15,846 bases of DNA from Acidaminococcus sp. (GCA_019416065.1 DXYB01000046.1:1-15846), one strand, 5' to 3'. Counted from the stretch's first letter, positions 6,815 through 14,668 are shown. Translations and numbers: made by a program. Notes: generated by a model from the sequence alone, not told the origin.

Positions 6815-6835
6815 ATGATAACCAGCTAACGGACG

Positions 6836-6880
6836 AAGGTCCCTTCCTTTCACAAAATTGCGGAAGGAAGGGACCTTTTG
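6836..6880 (+). terminator. Strong 14-bp stem terminator
   Basis: AAGGTCCCTTCCTT (6836-6849) pairs perfectly with AAGGAAGGGACCTT (6864-6877), with a 14-nt loop and a TTTTGTGTT tail. It ends the upstream envelope gene run. The start of the next promoter abuts it. Confidence 0.8.
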
Positions 6881-6889
6881 TGTTATAAT
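6881..6889 (+). promoter_or_regulatory. Extended -10 promoter of the LPS operon (TGTTATAAT)
   Basis: TG-T-TATAAT is a perfect -10 with the TGn extension, placed directly after the terminator and 42 bases before the lptD-like start codon. The best -35 candidate, TTGCGG at 6858-6863, has an over-long 20-nt spacer and lies in the terminator hairpin, so the extended -10 probably does the work. This is the only clear promoter for the seven-gene operon. Confidence 0.6.
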
Positions 6890-6931
6890 AAAAAAGAGTA
6901 TATCTATAAAAATAAATCAGTGGAGGACACG

Positions 6932-8548
6932 ATGAAAAACAAGGCGTTGGCCTTTGGCCTTACCGCCCTCCTGTCTTTGCCCGGAGTGGCTGGCGCTGCT
7001 GCGGTAACCTATGATGGGGGACGGCTAAGCGATAAAGACGGGCCTCACTTCCAGGAACCTTTGCAAAGTCTGGATGAAGTGGCAGCGGAGGCACGGCAGC
7101 GGGAAAGCATACATCGACTGCAGGACCAGCCGGATGCAAAAACCGAAGAAATTCTAAAGGCTGGGCGGGAAACGTCCAAAGAAGCAGAGAAAAGAGAAAA
7201 AGAAAATCGTACGGTGGATACGGAATCCACGCTTCCCATTACCATTTATGGGGATCAGGTAGAATACAATTCAGGAACCGGTAATTTCTACGCCAAGGGC
7301 AATGTACGTTTGTACCAGGGTAACCAACGGCTATACACCGCCCAGGCGCAAGGCAATTCCAAAACAGGGGACGTATACCTGTTAACCGGTGGCCGGGTGA
7401 TCCAGGATACAGGGACTGGACAAAGCGTCACCGATGGGCAGTGGGGCCATTATAATTTCCTGGATAAAACCGGAACGGTCAAGAATATTTCCGGCGTCAG
7501 TGGAGACGATATTTACCATGCGGATATTGGTGAGATCTATCCCGACCGGGTGGAACTTACAAGCGGCGGGCGGACAACCCGGTGCCCAGCGGTGGAACAT
7601 CCTCCCTGCGTGGAAGTAAAAGCGGACAAGGTGGTGATTTATCCCAAGGATAAGATTATTGCCTATAATGTAAAGGTCTTTGTGAAAGGAAAACATATTT
7701 ATTCCCGTGACCGTTGGATTAACCGGATTTCCGAGGGAGGAGAAAAACATAGCCTCTTGCCCCATATTGGGCACGACAGCGATCATGGTTGGGAAATCAG
7801 TTATGACCTGGATGTGCCGCTTTCTCCCAATAACAGTTTTAATGCAGATCTGAAATACTATTCCAAAATTGGTTGGCGTCCTATGTTCCGGGATATTCAG
7901 GACGAAAAAAACTTTTACGTACAGATCCAGGATGGACATGATGAGGACTCGGATAATCATTGGATCCGCAAATACCATGATATAAAGCTGGGGATCAAGA
8001 GCCATAAATTCTGGGATAAATTGCCCCTGAACTATTCTGGCTACATCAGCCATGGGTTGTGGAAAGATGACTGGCGTAAGAGCTGGCATACGGAATATGC
8101 GGGCTTTATTACTCATGATCCCATTCGGTTGACACACGAGAAGAATCCTCTGTATTTAAACCTGGGGGCTGGCAGCAAGTGGACTAAAGAAAGCGTGCGG
8201 GGTACGACCGTGCAGACACCGCTATATACAGCTACTCTCAATAAGAGCTTTGACGGGGGATGGAATACTTGGTTGGGCTTCTACTATGAAAAAGCTCACA
8301 CTTCTGTCTTTGAGTATTCCAACCCGGATATGAAAGAAGAAGTGCAGTGGGGACTCTCCAAACAAATCGACCATAATGACTGGGTAAACTTCACCCTGCG
8401 CTATGACAAAGAGGCCAGTCGTGTGTACGAATATATTTACCGCTGGTACCATGATTTCTGCTGTTTCCGGTTGGGACTGGAATACCGGCAGAAAAAATAT
8501 AACGGGGAGCATGAATGGAGTGTGACCTATGACCTTTACAGATGGTAA
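6932..8548 (+). CDS. lptD: Compact LptD-type LPS assembly outer-membrane protein
   Basis: A 538-residue outer-membrane protein. LptD with LptE receives LPS from the LptA bridge and inserts it in the outer leaflet. Residues 1-23 are a signal peptide (MKNK, cleavage near GAA). A charged helical linker (about 30-98) precedes an OstA/LptA-type beta-jellyroll (about 100-210, with ITIYGDQVEYNSGTGNFYAKG). A junction TTRCPAVEHPPC and a following VEVKADKVVIYP segment match the end of the LptD N-terminal domain. The rest is aromatic-rich amphipathic beta strand ending in YDLYRW, a typical outer-membrane C-terminal signal. The mature protein has four cysteines: C218, C226 and the adjacent pair C510-C511, the last equivalent in context to the Cys-Cys of E. 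coli LptD. E. coli LptD is about 780 residues, so the barrel here is much shorter. The start is fixed by GGAGG at 6922-6926. It overlaps gmhA by 20 bases. Confidence 0.85.
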   Translation: MKNKALAFGLTALLSLPGVAGAAAVTYDGGRLSDKDGPHFQEPLQSLDEVAAEARQRESIHRLQDQPDAKTEEILKAGRETSKEAEKREKENRTVDTESTLPITIYGDQVEYNSGTGNFYAKGNVRLYQGNQRLYTAQAQGNSKTGDVYLLTGGRVIQDTGTGQSVTDGQWGHYNFLDKTGTVKNISGVSGDDIYHADIGEIYPDRVELTSGGRTTRCPAVEHPPCVEVKADKVVIYPKDKIIAYNVKVFVKGKHIYSRDRWINRISEGGEKHSLLPHIGHDSDHGWEISYDLDVPLSPNNSFNADLKYYSKIGWRPMFRDIQDEKNFYVQIQDGHDEDSDNHWIRKYHDIKLGIKSHKFWDKLPLNYSGYISHGLWKDDWRKSWHTEYAGFITHDPIRLTHEKNPLYLNLGAGSKWTKESVRGTTVQTPLYTATLNKSFDGGWNTWLGFYYEKAHTSVFEYSNPDMKEEVQWGLSKQIDHNDWVNFTLRYDKEASRVYEYIYRWYHDFCCFRLGLEYRQKKYNGEHEWSVTYDLYRW

Positions 8549-9125
8549 CGCGGAAGAACTGATTGAGACCCGTCTGCTGGAACACGAAAAGTTGATCCAT
8601 AAAGTGATGGGGAGTAAACGATTAAAAAAAGCCGTGGTAGAAGCTGCCGGACTGATGGTGATGACGCTGCTCAGCGGCGGCAAAATCCTTTTGTGCGGCA
8701 ACGGAGGCAGCGCTGCAGATGCCCAGCACTGGGCAGCGGAGCTGGTGGGTCGTTTCCAAAAAGAACGCAAAGGGATGGCTGCGCTGGCCTTAACGACGGA
8801 TACCTCGGTCTTGACGGCCATCGGCAACGATTACGGCTATGAGGAAATTTTTGCCCGACAGGTGGAAGGCTTAGGGCAGGAAGGAGATCTCTTAATTGGA
8901 ATCTCTACCAGCGGTAATAGTGACAACGTATTGCGCGCCATTATCACAGCTAGAGAGAAAAAGATGCGCGTACTGGGATTTACCGCTCGCGGTGGTGGCA
9001 AGATGGCGGCACTGTGTGACGTGCTACTAGACGTACCCACGGAAAATACTGCAAGAGCTCAGGAAGTCCATGAACTATTAGGTCATACCTTGTGTGAATT
9101 GGTGGAAGACTATGCCCAGTCCTAG
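8529..9125 (+). CDS. gmhA: Sedoheptulose 7-phosphate isomerase
   Basis: A 198-residue cytoplasmic SIS-fold enzyme that turns D-sedoheptulose 7-phosphate into D-glycero-D-manno-heptose 7-phosphate, the first step of ADP-heptose synthesis. Visible motifs: GNGGSAADAQH (57-67), STSGNSDNV (126-134, phosphate-binding Ser/Thr loop) and QEVHELLGH (178-186). His67, Glu71, Gln178 and His186 match in spacing the zinc ligands known for the E. coli enzyme. The length is normal. The ATG at 8529 lies inside the end of lptD and has GGAG upstream, so the two are likely translationally coupled. It overlaps hldE by 14 bases. Confidence 0.97.
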   Translation: MTFTDGNAEELIETRLLEHEKLIHKVMGSKRLKKAVVEAAGLMVMTLLSGGKILLCGNGGSAADAQHWAAELVGRFQKERKGMAALALTTDTSVLTAIGNDYGYEEIFARQVEGLGQEGDLLIGISTSGNSDNVLRAIITAREKKMRVLGFTARGGGKMAALCDVLLDVPTENTARAQEVHELLGHTLCELVEDYAQS

Positions 9126-10590
9126 AAGTATCCAGTTTTTAACAGAGACGATCCAGCAACTGAAAATTGCTGTCATTGGGGACGTGATGTTGGACCGGTA
9201 TGTCTATGGAGAGGTGAAACGGATTTCGCCGGAAGCGCCGGTCCCGGTAAATCATGTGCGCCGGATGGAAAGCGTGCTGGGAGGCGCCGGTAATGTGGCA
9301 GCCAATCTGGCAGGCTTGGGTGCTCAAGTATATGTTGCCGGAGTCACCGGACTGGATGAGCACCGGGATAGCCTGGAAAAGAAGCTGGCCCAGGCGGGAA
9401 TGGATTATAGTGGGTTATTCCCGATGCCTAAGCGGCGGACCATTACGAAAATGCGGGTCATCGGAGCCCGGCAGCAGATGCTGCGCCTGGACTTTGAAGA
9501 ACCAGGGGACCTTTCTCCAGAAGAAGAAACAAAATTGCTGCAGTGGCTGGAACGACGCTTGGCAGACGGCTTGGATGGCATTGTACTTAGCGATTATGCC
9601 AAAGGCGTCTGTGCGGCCCATTTTTGCCAACAGGTGATTGCCCTGGCCCGCAGTTCCCAAGTTCCCGTACTGGTAGATCCCAAGGGGGCAGACTGGCGGA
9701 AATATGCAGGCTGTGATTTTATTACCCCAAACGTAAAAGAGATGTGCGAAGCGGGGGGGAAAGCGGTTCCTAACGAAACAGAACCCTTGGTAGCACTCGC
9801 CCAAAAAGCTAGGGATACCTTTCATATCAAAAATGTGGTGGTAACGCGTTCAGAAAAAGGTGTTACCTTGCTCAACCAGAAAGAAGTCATTACGGAAGAA
9901 GCTACGGCCCGGGAAGTATTTGATGTGTCCGGGGCCGGGGATACGGTGGCCGCCGTCCTTTTAGCGGCAGCAGCGGGCGGCATGCCCCTGGAAGAAGCCC
10001 TGAATCTTTCCAATAAGGCCGCAGGTATTGTGGTCAGTAAAGTGGGAACCTATCCAGTACACCGGGCAGAATTGTTAAAAGAAGTGTTGGCGGATGAAGG
10101 TCGCAGGGGACAAGCCTATCGTCCCTTGACGTGGGATGAAGCCGCTAGCCTTGCCAAAACCTGGCATGCTGCCGGAGAATCGATTGTATTTACCAATGGA
10201 TGTTTTGATTTGCTCCATGTAGGACATGTAACTTATTTGGAACAAGCTTCCAGACTGGGAAAACACCTGATTGTGGGTGTCAATACGGATGCTTCCGTGA
10301 AACGCCTGAAAGGGGCCAGCCGCCCCATGAACGGAGAAAATGACCGGGCACGTGTCCTGGCAGCACTGGGCTGCGTGGATGCCGTGGTGCTATTTGGAGA
10401 AGATACGCCCACAGACCTGATTCACCGCTTACGCCCGGATATTCTGGTGAAAGGTGGGGACTACAAGGTCGAAGAAGTAGCCGGTAGAGAGTATGCGGGC
10501 CGGGTGGAAATTTTGCCGTTTCAGGATGGTTATTCCACCACAGGGTTGATCAAAAAAATTGCAGGATTCCTGAAGGAGGGCAAGCTATGA
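9112..10590 (+). CDS. hldE: Bifunctional heptose 7-phosphate kinase / heptose 1-phosphate adenylyltransferase
   Basis: A 492-residue cytoplasmic fusion enzyme. The N-terminal PfkB/ribokinase-type domain (about 1-325) phosphorylates heptose 7-phosphate at C1: it shows GDVMLDRY (23-30), the GGAGNVAANLAGLG substrate loop (57-70) and the catalytic loop FDVSGAGDT (270-278, base Asp277). The C-terminal nucleotidyltransferase domain (about 355-492) makes ADP-heptose from heptose 1-phosphate and ATP: FTNGCFDLLHVGH (360-372) with the HxGH motif, and the STTGLI end motif (475-480). The fused form is typical of the beta-anomer (LPS) pathway. ATG 9112 was preferred over GTG 9094 because it gives the usual length and has GGTGGAAG upstream. 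It overlaps hldD by ATGA. Confidence 0.97.
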   Translation: MPSPRSIQFLTETIQQLKIAVIGDVMLDRYVYGEVKRISPEAPVPVNHVRRMESVLGGAGNVAANLAGLGAQVYVAGVTGLDEHRDSLEKKLAQAGMDYSGLFPMPKRRTITKMRVIGARQQMLRLDFEEPGDLSPEEETKLLQWLERRLADGLDGIVLSDYAKGVCAAHFCQQVIALARSSQVPVLVDPKGADWRKYAGCDFITPNVKEMCEAGGKAVPNETEPLVALAQKARDTFHIKNVVVTRSEKGVTLLNQKEVITEEATAREVFDVSGAGDTVAAVLLAAAAGGMPLEEALNLSNKAAGIVVSKVGTYPVHRAELLKEVLADEGRRGQAYRPLTWDEAASLAKTWHAAGESIVFTNGCFDLLHVGHVTYLEQASRLGKHLIVGVNTDASVKRLKGASRPMNGENDRARVLAALGCVDAVVLFGEDTPTDLIHRLRPDILVKGGDYKVEEVAGREYAGRVEILPFQDGYSTTGLIKKIAGFLKEGKL

Positions 10591-11555
10591 TCATAGTCAC
10601 CGGGGGTGCCGGTTTCATCGGAAGTAATATCGTCAAGGGCCTGAACGACCAGGGCCGGGATGATATTCTGGTGGTGGATAACCTCACCAACATGACCAAA
10701 TTTAAAAATATCCAGGGGCTAAAAGTCCAGGATTATTTGGACAAGAACGATTTTCTTGCACGGGTTCAGGACGGGCAGTTTACCCATACTCCCATTGACG
10801 TAATTTTCCATGAAGGAGCTTGTTCTGATACCATGGAATACAATGGCAAATACATGATGGATAACAACTTTGCATACACCAAAGTGTTGTTCCATTTTGC
10901 CACGGACCGCAAAATTCCTTTCCTGTATGCCTCTTCTGCGTCCACCTATGGCAGCGGGAAAAAAGGCTTCCGGGAAGACCCGGCCTGTGAAGAAGCCCTG
11001 AATGTGTATGCGTTTTCTAAGTTGTTTTTTGATAACTATGCCCGGCGCTATTTCCCGCAGCTGGAAAGCCAGGTAGCAGGGTTCCGGTATTTTAACGTAT
11101 TTGGCCCCCAGGAAAACCATAAAGGGAAAATGGCCTCCATGGTGCGTCAGATGTTCCTCCAGTGGAAGGATACGGGAAAAGTCAAGCTGTTTGATGCCTA
11201 TGACGGCTTTGGAGCTGGGGAGCAAAAAAGAGACTTTATTTACGTCAAAGATGTGGTGAAAGTCCTGTTTTATTTTTGGCATCATCCGGAATTAAAAGGC
11301 ATCTACAATCTGGGTACCGGGTACGCCCATACCTTTAATGATATGGCCCATGCGCTTTTGGCGTTTTTTGGCAGCGGGGAATTGGAGTATGTACCTTTCC
11401 CAGACGTGCTAAAAGGAAAATACCAGAGCTATACCCAGGCGGATACGACTAAGCTGCTTCAAGCAGGCTACGATGACGGCTTCACAGATTTTACCCAGGC
11501 GGTACAAGAGTATTGTCAGCTGCTCCGGGATACTGACGGTTATTATCAGGCATGA
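10587..11555 (+). CDS. hldD: ADP-L-glycero-D-manno-heptose 6-epimerase
   Basis: A 322-residue extended short-chain dehydrogenase that inverts C6 of ADP-D-glycero-beta-D-manno-heptose to the L-glycero form using tightly bound NADP. The nucleotide-binding GGAGFIGS is at 6-13, the catalytic Tyr141-Lys145 pair in YAFSK, and Ser/Thr residues around 116-120 (ASSASTYG) complete the active site. RYFNVFGPQE (167-176) is characteristic of this epimerase group. The start ATG shares an ATGA with the hldE stop and is preceded by GGAGGG. It overlaps gmhB by another ATGA. Length and motifs are normal. Confidence 0.97.
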   Translation: MIIVTGGAGFIGSNIVKGLNDQGRDDILVVDNLTNMTKFKNIQGLKVQDYLDKNDFLARVQDGQFTHTPIDVIFHEGACSDTMEYNGKYMMDNNFAYTKVLFHFATDRKIPFLYASSASTYGSGKKGFREDPACEEALNVYAFSKLFFDNYARRYFPQLESQVAGFRYFNVFGPQENHKGKMASMVRQMFLQWKDTGKVKLFDAYDGFGAGEQKRDFIYVKDVVKVLFYFWHHPELKGIYNLGTGYAHTFNDMAHALLAFFGSGELEYVPFPDVLKGKYQSYTQADTTKLLQAGYDDGFTDFTQAVQEYCQLLRDTDGYYQA

Positions 11556-12082
11556 GTGGACGTAAAGCGGTATTTTTGGACCGGGACGGGGTCCTGGATG
11601 TGGATTCCGGCTATATGTACCGGCCGGAGCAATTGCAGTGGGTCCCGGGAGCTCGAGAAGCGGTAGCACTTTTTCATCAGCTTGGCTATGCTGTCTTCGT
11701 GGTGACCAACCAAAGCGGCATTGCCCGGGGTCTATTTACCCAAACTGATATGGAAAATTTCCACGCCCATATGCAAGAAGAACTGCAAACGGTGGGAGGC
11801 TGGATTGATCAGTTTTATTTCTGTCCCCATCATCCTACCCAGGGCGTCATTCCAGCACTAACCATTGCTTGTGCCTGTCGTAAACCCAAGCCGGGTATGA
11901 TTCTCCAGGCTTTTGCCCAGCATGATCTGGATAAAGAGCATTCTTTCCTTATTGGGGATCGTGATAGCGATATACAAGCCGCAGCAGGAGCCGGAATTGC
12001 TGGGTATTTATTTCCAGGTGGGAATTTGCTGGACTTTGTTAAAAGCGTACTGAAGGAGCGAGGGGAGCAGGTTGGACTATAA
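11552..12082 (+). CDS. gmhB: D-glycero-beta-D-manno-heptose 1,7-bisphosphate 7-phosphatase
   Basis: A 176-residue HAD-superfamily phosphatase that removes the 7-phosphate after the HldE kinase step. Motif I is DRDGV with nucleophile Asp10 and acid/base Asp12, motif II TNQSG (52-56), motif III the Lys in RKPKPGM, and motif IV GDRDSD (135-140). A zinc-binding loop typical of GmhB is present: Cys91, His93, Cys107 and Cys109. Small HisB-type phosphatases are the main alternative, but the position directly after hldD settles the role. Coupled to hldD by ATGA; overlaps the next gene by 11 bases. Confidence 0.95.
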   Translation: MSGRKAVFLDRDGVLDVDSGYMYRPEQLQWVPGAREAVALFHQLGYAVFVVTNQSGIARGLFTQTDMENFHAHMQEELQTVGGWIDQFYFCPHHPTQGVIPALTIACACRKPKPGMILQAFAQHDLDKEHSFLIGDRDSDIQAAAGAGIAGYLFPGGNLLDFVKSVLKERGEQVGL

Positions 12083-13124
12083 AAATATCCTGATTATCAA
12101 AATGAGCTCCCTGGGGGATGTGATCCATACACTGCCCTTTGCGGCGGCCTTACGTGACCGGTATCCGCAGAGTCGGATCAGCTGGCTGGTACATCCCCAG
12201 TTCAGTGCTTTTGTGCCGGAACCACCGCTCATTAATGAAGTGCTGTATTTTGACAAAGCGGCTTTTAACAAAATGAATTGGCGGGATAAATGGCGCACGT
12301 ACCGGACTATCCGGCAAACGCTCCGATCCCGCCATTTTGATTTGGTTATTGATTTACAGGGACTGTTTAAAAGTGCGGTCATGGCCCTTTTGACCGGCTG
12401 TTCAAAGAGGATTGGCTATTGTGAAATGCGGGAAGGAAGTGGCCTGGTATCTCGCCCGATTGTGGGAGCACATCGGAATGACCACGTGATTGAACGGTAC
12501 CTGGACGTGGCCCGGTACCTGGGCGCCAAGGTAGAGACCATCCGTTATCCTATGCCGTCTTTACAGAAAGAGTGGGAGCAGCTTCGCAAGCGTCTTATCG
12601 CTGCCGGGCTGCCGGAAGGAGAAATCCTATCCTATGCGGTATTTGTTCCTGGGGCTCGTTGGGATACCAAGCGCTGGCCGGTGGAATATTTTGCACGGCT
12701 AGCGACTATGGTCATGCAGGACGGCTATTATGTGGTACTGGCCGGTGGGGCCGGAGATAAACTTTTGGGAGAAAAAATTCGGAAAGCTGTGAAAAACCAT
12801 CCCCATTTGGTGGACTTTATTGGACTAACGTCCTTAAAAGAGCTAGGGGCCTTGATTAAAGGCTGTCAGTTTTATGTCAGTGGAGACACCGGGCCTTTGC
12901 ATATTGCTACGGCGCTGCAGAAGCGAACCGTGAGTATTTATGGTCCTACCAGACCGGATCGGACAGGTCCTTACGGAAATCCTCATTCCGTAGTGCTGGT
13001 GAGCCCTGTAGCGTGTGCCGGTTGCCTAAAAAAGCAATGTGAACATTGGGATTGTATGTATGCGGTATCGCCGGAGCAGGTCTATGCCATACTTCGGAAG
13101 GAAGGAGGGGAGACCCGTGCTTGA
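12072..13124 (+). CDS. waaC: GT9 lipopolysaccharide heptosyltransferase I-like
   Basis: A 350-residue GT-B fold, family 9 glycosyltransferase expected to move L-glycero-D-manno-heptose from ADP-heptose to the Kdo of the LPS inner core at the cytoplasmic face. The N-terminal ILIIKMSSLGDVIHTLP (6-22) with the catalytic-region Asp, the FDLVIDLQGLFKSA segment and the donor-site SGDTGPLHIA (270-279) favour WaaC over WaaF. A Cys-rich end segment (CAGC...C...CM) is common in GT9 members. The start is TTG 12072, just inside gmhB, with GGGGAG upstream; the next ATG (12102) would remove the conserved first beta strand. WaaC against another GT9 specificity is inferred from motifs. Confidence 0.85.
   Translation: MDYKNILIIKMSSLGDVIHTLPFAAALRDRYPQSRISWLVHPQFSAFVPEPPLINEVLYFDKAAFNKMNWRDKWRTYRTIRQTLRSRHFDLVIDLQGLFKSAVMALLTGCSKRIGYCEMREGSGLVSRPIVGAHRNDHVIERYLDVARYLGAKVETIRYPMPSLQKEWEQLRKRLIAAGLPEGEILSYAVFVPGARWDTKRWPVEYFARLATMVMQDGYYVVLAGGAGDKLLGEKIRKAVKNHPHLVDFIGLTSLKELGALIKGCQFYVSGDTGPLHIATALQKRTVSIYGPTRPDRTGPYGNPHSVVLVSPVACAGCLKKQCEHWDCMYAVSPEQVYAILRKEGGETRA
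13102..13108 (+). promoter_or_regulatory. Ribosome binding site that decides a GTG start
   Basis: AAGGAGG with an 8-nt spacer to GTG 13117. It lies at the very end of the waaC-like gene and makes the GTG the likely start rather than any of the ATGs upstream in the same frame. Confidence 0.7.
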
Positions 13125-14139
13125 ACTGGATGGGAAAAAAATTATCGTGACATTTCTGATGCACCTGGGGGATCTAGTGCTCACGACTCCTTTTCTCTGT
13201 GCACTGCGGAATGCGGCTCCCCATGCAGACATCACCTATCTGGTGGATGAAAAACTAAAAGATATTGTGACTTACAATCCCCATATTGACTATGTGTGGA
13301 CGCTGGACAAAAAAGGTAAGGATGACAATCTGCCAGCACTGTGGCAAATGAGCCGGAAAATTTCTGCGGCTCATTTTGACGTGCTGATCAACTTGCATCC
13401 CAATGAACGGTGCTCTTTTATTGATGCGGCAGCACGGGTACCGGTGAAGGTAGGCGCTTCTCATTTTTTGTTCCGGGGATTTTTTCATCCTTTTTTGAAG
13501 TTAAACCGTAAGCTCCATGCAGCGGATATGTACCTGGATGTATTGACCCGGCTTGGGGTGCATCATCTGAAACACAATGGCCTGGAAGTATTTCCTGGGC
13601 CGGAACATAAAGCTCGGGCAGAAGCTTTTTGGGCGCAGGCGGGATTAAAAAAAGAAGAAAAACTGATTGGGTTTAATATCGGTAGTGCCGTTGTCACAAA
13701 GCGCTGGGCGCCGGAACGATTTGCCAAGGTGGCGGATACGCTATCTAACGAAGGCTATCGAACTGTATTCTTCGGGGGAACTATGGATGAAACCATGGTT
13801 AAAGAAGCCGTGGGATTTATGCAAAGTCGTCCCATCGTTGCCACGGGACAATTTTCCTTGGGGGAACTGGCGGCTGCCATGAGCCGCTGTTGCCTAATTA
13901 TTACCAATGACAGCGGTCCCATGCATGTGGCGATCAGCCAAAAAGTCCCCATTGTAGCCATGTATGGCCCCAGCCATCCGGAACTGTATGGGCCCTATAC
14001 CAAGCAGGCGACCATTGTCCGGGCCATTCCTCCCTGCGATGGATGCCGTAAGGGGATGAAACACCACTGCGACGATTTACGTTGCATGCGGGATTTGACC
14101 GTGGAACAGGTCCTTGCGGCGGCACACCAGTGGCTCTAA
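13117..14139 (+). CDS. Second GT9 heptosyltransferase (WaaF/WaaQ-like)
   Basis: A 340-residue GT9 family member. KIIVTFLMHLGDLVLTTP near the start has the HLGD form seen in WaaF and WaaQ proteins, where the WaaC-like neighbour has SLGD. FDVLINLHPNER and the donor motif NDSGPMHVA (264-272) follow, then a Cys cluster (CDGC...C...CM) like that of the upstream gene. It probably adds a further heptose to the inner core; whether it acts as heptosyltransferase II or III cannot be decided here. Start GTG 13117 gives MLELDGKK and overlaps the previous stop by 8 bases. A longer frame begins at 13039 but its extra 26 residues read as the other gene's sequence. Last gene of the operon; no strong terminator is visible after it. 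Confidence 0.85.
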   Translation: MLELDGKKIIVTFLMHLGDLVLTTPFLCALRNAAPHADITYLVDEKLKDIVTYNPHIDYVWTLDKKGKDDNLPALWQMSRKISAAHFDVLINLHPNERCSFIDAAARVPVKVGASHFLFRGFFHPFLKLNRKLHAADMYLDVLTRLGVHHLKHNGLEVFPGPEHKARAEAFWAQAGLKKEEKLIGFNIGSAVVTKRWAPERFAKVADTLSNEGYRTVFFGGTMDETMVKEAVGFMQSRPIVATGQFSLGELAAAMSRCCLIITNDSGPMHVAISQKVPIVAMYGPSHPELYGPYTKQATIVRAIPPCDGCRKGMKHHCDDLRCMRDLTVEQVLAAAHQWL

Positions 14140-14153
14140 AACGGTGAGTCAAT

Positions 14154-14163
14154 CATTTAAATG
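14154..14163. repeat. Perfect 10-bp palindrome CATTTAAATG
   Basis: A self-complementary site two bases upstream of the putative -35 of ridA. The location would suit an operator. A palindrome of this size in AT-rich DNA can also be chance. Confidence 0.25.
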
Positions 14164-14164
14164 C

Positions 14165-14192
14165 TTGTCTTCCTATGGGCTATTTCTATAAT
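14165..14192 (+). promoter_or_regulatory. Probable ridA promoter
   Basis: TTGTCT (14165-14170), a 16-nt spacer and a perfect TATAAT (14187-14192). A second TATAAT at 14206-14211 with a weak TTTCTA (14183-14188) at 17-nt spacing is an alternative or additional start. Either gives ridA a transcript separate from the heptose operon. Confidence 0.6.
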
Positions 14193-14223
14193 ACAAGAAT
14201 GGTCGTATAATAAGTATGTTGCA

Positions 14224-14240
14224 GGGAGAGGAATTCTCCC
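14224..14240 (+). repeat. Small hairpin in the ridA leader
   Basis: GGGAGA and TCTCCC enclose a 5-nt loop (GGAAT), ten bases before the ridA ribosome binding site AAAAGGAG. It may stabilise the mRNA 5' end; no T-run follows, so it is not a terminator. Confidence 0.35.
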
Positions 14241-14267
14241 ATAGAACAGAAAAGGAGAATGTGAAAT

Positions 14268-14645
14268 ATGAACAAAGAAATCGCTTCGCAAAAGGCTCCT
14301 GTCGCCATTGGCCCGTATTCCCAGGCTATCCAGGCCGGGAGCATCCTGTATGTGTCCGGGCAGCTGCCCATTGATGTGAAAACAGGGGCGTTCCCTTCCG
14401 ATGAGATTGTAGCCCAAACTCGGCAATCTTTGGAAAATATCAAGGCGATTCTGGAAGGGGCCGGTTATACCATGGCAGATGTAGTAAAATCCACGGTACT
14501 GCTAAAGGATATCGCTGATTTTGGTGCCATGAATGAAGTGTACGCAGAGTACTTCTCCAAACCATTTCCGGCTCGGGCAGCCTTCCAGGTAGGCGCCCTT
14601 CCCAAGGATGCCAGAGTGGAAATTGAAGTCGTGGCAGTGAAATAA
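14268..14645 (+). CDS. ridA: RidA family reactive imine/enamine deaminase
   Basis: A 125-residue protein of the RidA (YjgF/YER057c/UK114) family, a trimeric enzyme that hydrolyses reactive 2-aminoacrylate and related imines released by PLP enzymes such as threonine/serine dehydratase. Signatures: APVAIGPYSQAI (10-21), SGQLP (30-34), Arg103 in FPARAAFQV that binds the substrate carboxylate, and Glu120 in the end motif VEIEVVAVK. Length and motifs are those of active members. The start has AAGGAG upstream. It stands alone between the heptose operon and the convergent LysR gene, with its own promoter and terminator. Confidence 0.96.
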   Translation: MNKEIASQKAPVAIGPYSQAIQAGSILYVSGQLPIDVKTGAFPSDEIVAQTRQSLENIKAILEGAGYTMADVVKSTVLLKDIADFGAMNEVYAEYFSKPFPARAAFQVGALPKDARVEIEVVAVK

Positions 14646-14668
14646 ATGCTATATGGAATAACGAAGGG

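Noticed and set aside
7382..8137. Minus-strand frame of 251 codons inside lptD
   Set aside because: Shadow of the aromatic-rich barrel; the plus-strand frame has clear LptD motifs.
13039..13116. N-terminal extension of the second heptosyltransferase
   Set aside because: It overlaps the conserved 3' end of the waaC-like gene in another frame; GTG 13117 with AAGGAGG gives the standard GT9 beginning.
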